Below are positions 57,295-64,000 of a stretch of 64,000 nucleotides of DNA, one piece after another; position 1 is the stretch's first letter; the number at the start of each line of letters is the position of its first letter. The notes under the pieces were generated by a model. It had not been told where the DNA came from. It did not search any database and was given only the letters and a program-made list of their open reading frames with translations. Source of the DNA: Capra hircus (Eukaryota > Chordata > Mammalia > Artiodactyla > Bovidae). The translations under genes and the position numbers were made by a program. Location: NCBI RefSeq assembly GCF_001704415.2, contig NC_030813.1, positions 18,184,001 to 18,248,000 on the forward strand, read 5' to 3'.

Positions 57295-57442
57295 TTCCTG
57301 AAACATTGATTATCATTACCATCAGCTTACAGGCAGTTCAGAATTCAGTCTTTCAAAAGAGAAGCCTAAGAGTATTTGATTCGCAGAAAGAAGTCCAAGT
57401 CTATGATGTGGAAACAAATAAACATCAGTTACGTATGTCTTG
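57295..57442 (+). other. Candidate internal exon (148 nt)
   Basis: A pyrimidine-poor but usable acceptor (TTTTGGCTCCAG) precedes 57295. A near-ideal donor (GTAAGTGA) starts at 57443. One frame stays open across it (part of an open frame from 57117 to the stop at 57446) and ends in 'KEVQVYDVETNKHQLRMS', which has a faint WD-repeat feel. I cannot name a gene. An alternative is chance splice signals in unique DNA. Confidence 0.2.
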
Positions 57443-57542
57443 GTAAGTGAAGAAAATCACACAAGGCAGCTCTAGAAATAAAATATTTTGGAGGAATTTC
57501 AGAATTTCCTGGAGTAGATATACTGATTTCCTGATTTCCTGC

Positions 57543-57763
57543 ATGTATGCTAAGTTGTTTCAATCGTGTCCGACTCTTTGCGATCTCGTGGCCTGGTACC
57601 TGCCAGGCCTCTCTGTCCATGGGATTCTCCAGGCAGGAACACTGAAATGGGTTGCCATTTCCTCCTCAAGGGGATCTTCCCGACCCAGGGATTTGAACCT
57701 GCCTCTCTTGCATCTCATTAGCTGGCCGGTTCTTTACCATTAGTGCCACGTGGGAAGCCCTTT
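57543..57763 (-). mobile_element. Bov-tA SINE, antisense
   Basis: Complete in reverse from 'TGCTAAGTTGTTTCAATCGTG' to the head 'GTGCCACGTGGGAAGCCC'. It lies about 100 bp downstream of the candidate exon. Confidence 0.9.
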
Positions 57764-58527
57764 ACTCGTTTCCTACTTGTACCCATTATTAAAAGGAAAT
57801 TGAATTATAATACTACATACCATTTTGCTTGAATATAACAGATGACGATGCTTTATTGTATCTGCATATGAAAAAATCTCTATGATACAAAACCAGAACT
57901 AGTCTCTGCTGTTAGCCGTCAGGATGTCCTTATACATGAGGAAGCGAGCGAGGGGCTCTAGGATGGTGAGAGTTTCTGCTTGTCATCTGGGTGCTTGGTT
58001 ACGTGGCTAGGTTCCACTTGTAGCAGTTCATCCAGTGGTGCACATGGCCTGTGCATTGTTCTGTTCACATTTTATAATTCAATGAAATGTTTGAAGCAAA
58101 CAGCTCTAGGAAATGGATGCTTTGGGATTCATGACTTGGAAAAATGATTTCAAAATGCTTAATAAAATATATGTAATGATAACAGGGGGCCCAGATGTTA
58201 TTAAAATCAAAAATATCTTGACAAAGATGATTTTGTTTATTCCTAGATTTCGGTTGCAGGAAACAACCTCATGCAAACCCATTTTTTTTTTTTTAAGAAA
58301 TATAGTTCTCAAGTTAACCCCAAATTGGCTTAATAGATCCTGTATGGTTTTGATAAAGCTGTTTTTCGATAGGTCTTTAAAACTCATCTTAGTTCTATAA
58401 ACAGCTCAGCCTAACTATGGAACTGGTTTATCACTTTGATCAGCTAGTTGCTCTTCACTAGTTCAAAGTTTCAAAATGCTCAGCCAATAGGGAGTTCAAG
58501 CTAATTGCTGATCAGTAGATATTGATA
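57764..58527. other. No recognised gene or repeat
   Basis: Unassigned. A T run lies at about 58281-58294. Confidence 0.4.
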
Positions 58528-58640
58528 TGGGCTTCCCTGGTGGCTCAGCTGGTAAAGAATCTGCTTGCAATGTAGAAGACCCTGGTTTGATTCCTAGGTC
58601 GGGAAGATCCCCTGGAGAAGGGATAGATGACCCATTCCTG
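58528..58640 (+). mobile_element. 3'-truncated Bov-tA head
   Basis: Head 'GGGCTTCCCTGGTGGCTCAG' and the start of the BovA unit, broken off after 'CCCATTCCTGTATTCAT'. It is followed directly by a complete copy in the same direction. Confidence 0.85.
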
Positions 58641-58645
58641 TATTC

Positions 58646-58857
58646 ATGGGCTTTCCTGGTGGCTCAGACAGTAAAGAATCCCCCTGCAATGTAGGAGACC
58701 TGGGTTCAGTCCCTGTGTTGGGAAGATCCCCTGGAGGAGGGCATGGCAACCTACTCCAGTATTCTTGCCTGGAGAATCCCATGGACAGAGGAGCCTGGTG
58801 GGCTACAGTCTTTGGAGTCAAAAAAGAGTTGGATATGACTGAGTGAGTAACATACAC
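58646..58857 (+). mobile_element. Bov-tA SINE (second of a tandem pair) with CA-rich tail
   Basis: Head 'GGGCTTTCCTGGTGGCTCAG' through 'GGATATGACTGAGTGAG', followed by a CA-rich tail at about 58853-58888. Confidence 0.9.
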
Positions 58858-58889
58858 ACATGCACACAAACCCTCACACACACACACAA

Positions 58890-59418
58890 GTATGTGTTAT
58901 TGGGAGGCAGGATAGGAGTTCAGGATTGGAAGGAAGGCTGGCATTCTGTTTCTTCTCCATGCAATGGCCTTTTGGTGACTCCATGCTTTGAGCTTGTTCA
59001 GGGAGACTTCAGATCTGTAGGGATTTGCTGCTGAGCAAGACTGATGGGAGAACAGGAATGACAGTTCTCTCTTTTACTAGCAGATTTAAGTGAATGGAAC
59101 TGTGCCTCAACCAGAGCCCTGATCCCCATTCTCCTAGCTGAAACACATTGGTATGGACTCTTTCCTTCCTTAAAATAATCCTGAATGGAAGGGAGAATGG
59201 CATGGGTCTGCATGGTAACCTGTCTCCCTTACTGATCTCAGAGGGGACAACACCTAATGCTGTCCTCTGAGAAAAAGGAGTCAAAACCCAGCATGTTTAA
59301 TTAAAAATCCTGAAAGTAAGGAGGGCAAGATACTGTTTAGGGTAAGTATTTCTAAATGTCATGTTGATAATGAAAAAAGTACTATTATAAATCTAAAACT
59401 TGTTTTTCATTTTACCAG
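58890..59418. other. No recognised gene or repeat
   Basis: Unassigned. Confidence 0.4.
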
Positions 59419-59591
59419 TTCTCAATGCTTACTTACAATCACACCATTTCTTTACTAACAGACAGTTCCAAAGTTTTCACTCAAATTTTTCCTGGACTCG
59501 GGGAATAAATTGGCACCAATGTGCAGCCAATATTTTAAGTTACATAAACTATATTGAAGATGGTTCCATTAATTTCTTAAACCCATATCAG
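59419..59591 (+). other. Candidate internal exon (173 nt)
   Basis: Acceptor 'TTTTTCATTTTACCAG' ends at 59418 and the donor 'CAG|GTAATG' begins at 59592. One frame is open throughout (within 59400-59636) and includes 'WTRGINWHQCAANILSYIN'. It is not in phase with the open frame of the candidate exon at 57295-57442. The protein is not recognised, and chance remains the likelier explanation. Confidence 0.18.
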
Positions 59592-60121
59592 GTAATGGAA
59601 AACAAACTTGCATCTTGGATGGCCTTCCAAAAATGAAATATGGAGTTAGTGATTCCAGTAATTTAGAATGGGATGGTGTAAGATTTTCCTTCTTGGTTAT
59701 TATGGATTACTGTTGTGGTGGACTTGTGTCTGTTTTAAATAATCCTGTTGATAGTAGAAAGTAGATTGTTTTTAGGGTAGGGGAATCCATATGCTAGTTT
59801 TGGATTTGACAATTACCTTACAAATATTAATGGCTACCAGTGTATGATAAATCAGTGTTGGAAAGGACAATGAATCTAATTAAAATGAACAAACTTATCC
59901 AAAAGTTTAGGCCCCTGTAGACAAAAAGTAGGATAAAGCAGCCAGCGCCCAGATGTGTCCATTTTCATTTTCAGCTAGTCCTAAGAAATATGAGCTCTCC
60001 TATAATTTCCATTGTCATTTTAATGGCAGACTTAAAAGTGCATAGCAACCTGAAGGAGAGAAAACTCAAAACAAAGTGCTTTTTAAAAATTAGAATGCTA
60101 GACTTCTAATTTAAAAAACAG
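59592..60121. other. No recognised gene or repeat
   Basis: Unassigned. Confidence 0.4.
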
Positions 60122-60250
60122 ATATGCAACAAGTCACAGAGGTTTATTGTATAGCACAGAGAACTATAGTCAATATCTTGTAATAAACATTAATGGAAAA
60201 TAATTTTAAAAATCTGTGTGTATATGTATACCTGAATCACAAAAAAATTC
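60122..60250 (+). mobile_element. Artiodactyl L1 3' UTR fragment
   Basis: 'GGTTTATTGTATAGCACAGAG', 'AACTATAGTCAATATCTTG', 'TAATAAACATTAATGGAAAA' and 'GTATACCTGAATCAC' in the plus direction. Confidence 0.7.
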
Positions 60251-60639
60251 TACTTTTTGAAATTTAGTAATGTTTATCTTGTTGCCAGTTTATGGACATC
60301 TAATAATAGCATATGAAATACAAAATTTTAAATATATTTGTGTAGGATATAAGATTAATATAAATAGAAATCTATTATATTTAGATTATTAATGACATCA
60401 TTCAAGAAGTTCCTGTTCTTATTTTTTTTACACTTGATAAAATATTCTCAGAGAAATGTTAATATGTCTCATTATGATTATATATTTTTTCTTTTCCCTT
60501 ATATTTCTTCTGATTTTTGCTTTATATATCTTTGTTTCTTTGTTGTTAGATGTCTAATGGTTTATGATGTCTATTTTTTTGTATGAATTTTACCTTTTAT
60601 CATTAAAAATATTCATCTTTGTTTCATTTTAAAAAATTG
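60251..60639. other. No recognised gene or repeat
   Basis: Very AT-rich, unassigned. Confidence 0.4.
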
Positions 60640-60845
60640 GGGTTTCCTGGTGGCTCAGAGGTTAAAGCGTCTGCCTGGAATGCAGGAGACCTGGGTTCGA
60701 TCCCTGGGTCGGGAAAATCCCCTGGAGAAGGAAATGGCAACCCACTCCAGTACTCTTGCCTGGAGAATCCCATGGAGGGTGGAGCCTGGTAGGCTACAGT
60801 CCACGGGGTCACAAAGAGTTGGACACGACTGAACGACTTCACTTT
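60640..60845 (+). mobile_element. Young-looking Bov-tA SINE
   Basis: One of the best-preserved copies. Its box B (GGTTCGATCCC) is exact and the BovA unit ends 'GGACACGACTGAACGACTTC'. Its low divergence suggests recent insertion. Confidence 0.93.
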
Positions 60846-61073
60846 AACTTCACTTTAATGTTTCAGTCTTCAAATCCACATTTTCGAAAGTCATAATTTT
60901 TTGAGGTGTTAAATTATAAAAGTTATTATTTATGATTAGATTATGTAGCAAAAACAAGCAAAAGAAAATAAGAAAACAAATTTTAAAAGTGCACCTCATT
61001 TTTAATGTTATGTTATATCTTGGCTGTAGAGGGTGAAATGAAGCTGATTATGAGCAAATGTTAATTCTAAAGT

Positions 61074-61388
61074 TGAAAATGAAAGTCGCTCAGCCGTGTC
61101 CAACCCTTTGTGACCGCATGGACTATACAGTCCATGGAATTCTTCTAGGCCAGAATACTGGAGTGGGCAGCCTTTCCCTTCTCTAGGGGATCTTCCTAAC
61201 CCAGGGATTGAACTCAGGTCTCCTGCATTGCAGGTGGATTCTTTACCAGTTGAGCCACAAGGGAAGCCCAAGAATACTGGAGTGGGTAGCCTATCCGTTC
61301 TCTAGCAGATCTTCCCCACCTAGGGATCAACCTGGGGTCTCCTGCATTGCAGGTGGATTTTTTACCAACTGAGCTGTCAGGGAAGCCC
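61074..61388 (-). mobile_element. Bov-tA SINE with a tandemly repeated head half, antisense
   Basis: A reversed Bov-tA spans 61074-61269. Its half from 'AGAATACTGGAGTGGG' to 'GGGAAGCCCA' (61153-61269) is then repeated in the same direction at 61271-61388, about 118 bp, with scattered differences. The result is a SINE with two heads. Confidence 0.88.
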
Positions 61389-61439
61389 TAAATTCTAAAG
61401 CTGCCACATCACTAAAGTGGAATGATGCTTCATTGAAGA

Positions 61440-61555
61440 CTTGTTTTCTATGAAAGCCACTAGAATATGTGTGCTTTAAAAGCAGGATCTTTGGTGCATG
61501 GTTGTATACTAAGAACTAGGATAATGCCTGGCTTTTAGTATGTATTGGCAACTGA
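61440..61555 (+). repeat. L2 3'-end relic
   Basis: 'CCACTAGAATATGTGTGC', 'AGCAGGATCTTTGG', 'CTAGGATAATGCCTGGC' and 'TTTAGTATGTATTGGCAAC' follow the L2 tail. Confidence 0.55.
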
Positions 61556-62159
61556 TTGGAATAAAACAATGACTGTGCATTATCCCAGGTATTTCTGTAG
61601 GCACAGTCTAGTGGAAAGTCATACAATATCTTAAAACACACGCAAACACAGCAACAAAGCTACTGGATAGGTCAGGGAAATTTAGCTAAGACTTGTACTG
61701 AAAAATAAGTGCCTGTTTGCTAACTGACTGATTGGGGAGGATGATATAAGCAGAAGAATGGGAGACATAGAGGCATGAAAAATATACTGTGCAGACATAT
61801 CATATTCTGAAGCATCAAGAGTTTGTTGATAGATTAAGAGAAGCAAAGAGTGAAAGTGGAGAAAGCTGGATAGTTGAAATGAGGCCAATTGATGGAAAAA
61901 AATAGAAGAAAAAGATGTTCCACTCTCTTCCACCACCATATTTACCCCACTAATTCCTCCTCTCCCTGCCCCATTTCTTTCATCAATGTCCCCAAATTCT
62001 TTGCTCCATCCTGTTGCTAAGGATGAATGGCCTACCTTCATGTCATGGGCCGCTTTGCTACTTGTATTACAAACGTCATTCCTTCTCACCAGTTTAATGA
62101 TAACATTTAAGAATTCATCATTCCTACATCAAAATTTTTAATCTTTCCTTCAGCCTGAC
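61556..62159. other. No recognised gene
   Basis: Contains a long minus-strand open frame (61682-62089) with no recognisable motif, judged a chance frame. The rest may be the decayed 5' side of the following L2. Confidence 0.4.
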
Positions 62160-62890
62160 TTGACATTCACAGCAGCCTAAAATCATGCTGTAATTTTGTC
62201 CATCTTATAAAAATTCTTTTCACTACTTATCTTTCTCCAGCCATGACCCAATTTCTCTTTTGTACTTTATAGCAAATTTCCTCAAAATGATATTGAAAAG
62301 AAGACTGTCTCCACGTTATCTTTAATATTTGCATAAACCTATTGTACTGTTTGAGTACAGCTATATCCATATTATCAGCATCATCATGACCTCCTCATTT
62401 TTAGACTTAAAGTTAACTTCAGTTCTAATATCATTTGACCAAACAGCAACATGACACTCTATGCTTTTTTTTTGGAGAAAATACGGGTTTGGGACACCGC
62501 TTGTTTTTGGTTCTCCTTCTGTCTTACCTGCAGTTCATTTTTGGTTTCCTTTGTTGGCATCTTCTAATGTTTTTAATCTCTAAATGTTTAAGTGCTTCAG
62601 AGTTCTGTCCCCAGACCAATGCTTCATCTATAGGAACTTTCTAGGTGACTTTATAGATCTCAAATTTGTATTTTTAACCTAACTCCTAGTATGAATGCTA
62701 GGCTTTGTGTATACATGCATAAGCTACTCTCAGCCAGTTATTTCCCCTTGCATTTCCTGTTATATATTTGTTTGTTATCTTCTCTTGAAGGACATAAACT
62801 TCATGAGGACAGAGACCTTATTTTGTTCAATGCTCTCAATTTTGTTGATAATTACTGCTTTGTCAAATAAAACGTATGCCTATCCTGTTA
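62160..62890 (+). mobile_element. L2 LINE ORF2 fragment and 3' end
   Basis: Blocks in L2 order: 'CTTTATAGCAAATTTCCTCAAAATG', 'GTTTCCTTTGTTGGC', 'CTCTAAATGTTTAAGTGC', 'CAGAGTTCTGTCCCCAGACC' and 'ATAGATCTCAAATTTGTATTTTTA', then the 3' tail 'CATAAACTTCATGAGGACAG'. The frame is lost. Confidence 0.65.
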
Positions 62891-62914
62891 TCTAGTATGT
62901 ATTCTAAAGAACCC

Positions 62915-63200
62915 AGGCCCATAAGAATGTTTATTTCAATATTATTATGGGAGCAGAAAGGTGAAGTCACTCTTAGGGAATGAATGGGTAAACTGTAGTA
63001 GATGATCATTATTTATATCAAAAGCTTCAGCTTAGATATACACATAGCTATATGGATAGATATTTAAAATAATTCTGAGTGAAGAATATAAAAATCATAA
63101 ATGTAAACATTATATATGTATATAACAATTTTATTTATGTAAATTAAAAACATGTGCACAAACAATACATTTTTTTAGTATTGCTCTAACAGGGATACAT
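62915..63200 (+). mobile_element. L1M 3' UTR-like relic
   Basis: 'ATAAGAATGTTTATTTCAATATTATTATGGGAGC' in pieces, 'GAATGGGTAAACTGTAGTAG' and 'TTTATGTAAATTAAAAACATG' resemble the end of an old L1. Weak match. Confidence 0.45.
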
Positions 63201-64000
63201 TATACACATTGGAGTGGTCGTTTAAGGGAAGAAGGGGAAAGGAGAAAGTTATATGGTAAAAATGAAGAGATAAAGGAATGAATGAATGGGTAAAGGAGAA
63301 ATTGTGCCTGGGCCAATGGTGATAATGTGCTTTAAGCTGAGAAATACTACTATCTCAACCGTTTGCAGCTAAAGCACACCAGAAGAAAGTGTTGAATAAA
63401 CAAAAGAGGTGTGGTAGAGTTTTCAAGTGATGAATAGAGGAGCAGAAGAATAAAAATGCCCAACCCAAAGGAGAAAGAAAACTATTTACTCTGTCTTTGA
63501 GTTCCTCTGCTCAAAATTCAACATCTTGATAGAATTCCATGAATCAAGTTCTGATCACCCACATAATTCTTGACTGTGCCAAGTTTTAAGAGGATAAGAC
63601 TGGAAAAACAAGTATGGAGGGAAAGTGGGGCAGGATCAAGATCTATCTTCTCACCCTATTTGCTCATAGACTGGGAAAGATAGCTTTCCAAAGTAAAACC
63701 AGGGTGCTGTTAGGATGATGGTATGAAACTACATAGTTGAAAATAAAACCATTCGAGACCATATGATACCAAGATTTCTTTATTGATAACAATTAACAGT
63801 GACCCTCGGTGGCTATTGAATGAAATGACTCTTAGAAAATTTCACTATTTTTTTTCTCTTGAGAAAAAAAAAAGATACCAAAAGAGACTCTAATTTCCAA
63901 CTGTAAATTGCACTGAGAGCTGCCCAGAATAATCTAAACTTCTAAAAATGATCATTTATATTCAGTTAGTGGAAACCAGGGGTACAGAAACCAGTGCGTA
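63201..64000. other. No recognised gene or repeat
   Basis: Unassigned AT-rich sequence up to the window edge. Confidence 0.4.

Noticed and set aside
57117..57446. Whole 109-residue plus-strand frame as a single-exon gene
   Set aside because: No start context or conserved motif upstream of 57295. Only the splice-bounded part is kept, as a weak candidate.
61682..62089. 135-residue minus-strand open frame
   Set aside because: No domain or coherent composition. It overlaps sequence that grades into an L2 relic.

Overview
This is vertebrate nuclear DNA from a ruminant, almost certainly a bovid. The evidence is many copies of Bov-tA and BovA-type SINEs, BovB (RTE-type) LINEs, ruminant-type L1 3' ends and CHR-like tRNA-derived SINEs, on top of an older mammalian layer (MIR, L2, L1M, MaLR and ERVL relics, MER2/Tigger and hAT-Charlie DNA transposons). 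No bacterial-style operons and no intact cellular gene were recognised. Nearly all short open frames in the window are shadows of SINEs and LINEs. The species cannot be decided by eye.

Layout. 1-8 kb: mostly unrecognised AT-rich DNA, a MaLR LTR, old L1 pieces, MIRs and a small possible exon at 1453-1499. 8-13 kb: Bov-tA copies, a BovA dimer, a MaLR LTR and a BovB 3' end. 14-20 kb: two old L1M relics broken by younger SINE, BovB and L1 insertions, with an inverted SINE pair. 20-26 kb: BovB, an antisense L1 ORF2 region carrying a MER2 insertion, a long unrecognised stretch, then MER20-like, MIR and a small retrocopy. 26-36 kb: L2 relics, a long antisense BovB, a SINE with an unusual tRNA-Asp-like head, L1 tails, a CHR SINE and another BovB. 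36.5-39.7 kb: an L1 inserted at the edge of a BovB. 41.6-44 kb: the longest BovB, bounded by a 12-bp target duplication. 44-48 kb: a SINE-dense stretch with an ERVL-like relic and a roughly 1-kb imperfect inverted duplication. 49-53 kb: BovB, then a Tigger relic broken by three younger elements. 53-64 kb: long unrecognised AT-rich sequence with scattered SINE, L2 and L1 remnants and two weak exon candidates.

The elements do not work together as a pathway. They record overlapping retrotransposition: several insertions keep readable target duplications, so local relative ages can be ordered. The best leads are the inverted duplication at about 47.0-48.0 kb, whose arms share the same SINE; the tRNA-Asp-like/BovA chimera at 31986-32190; the nested Tigger locus; and the small retrocopy at 25971-26180. 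No convincing new biological system was found. All family names come from recognition by eye, without database searches.
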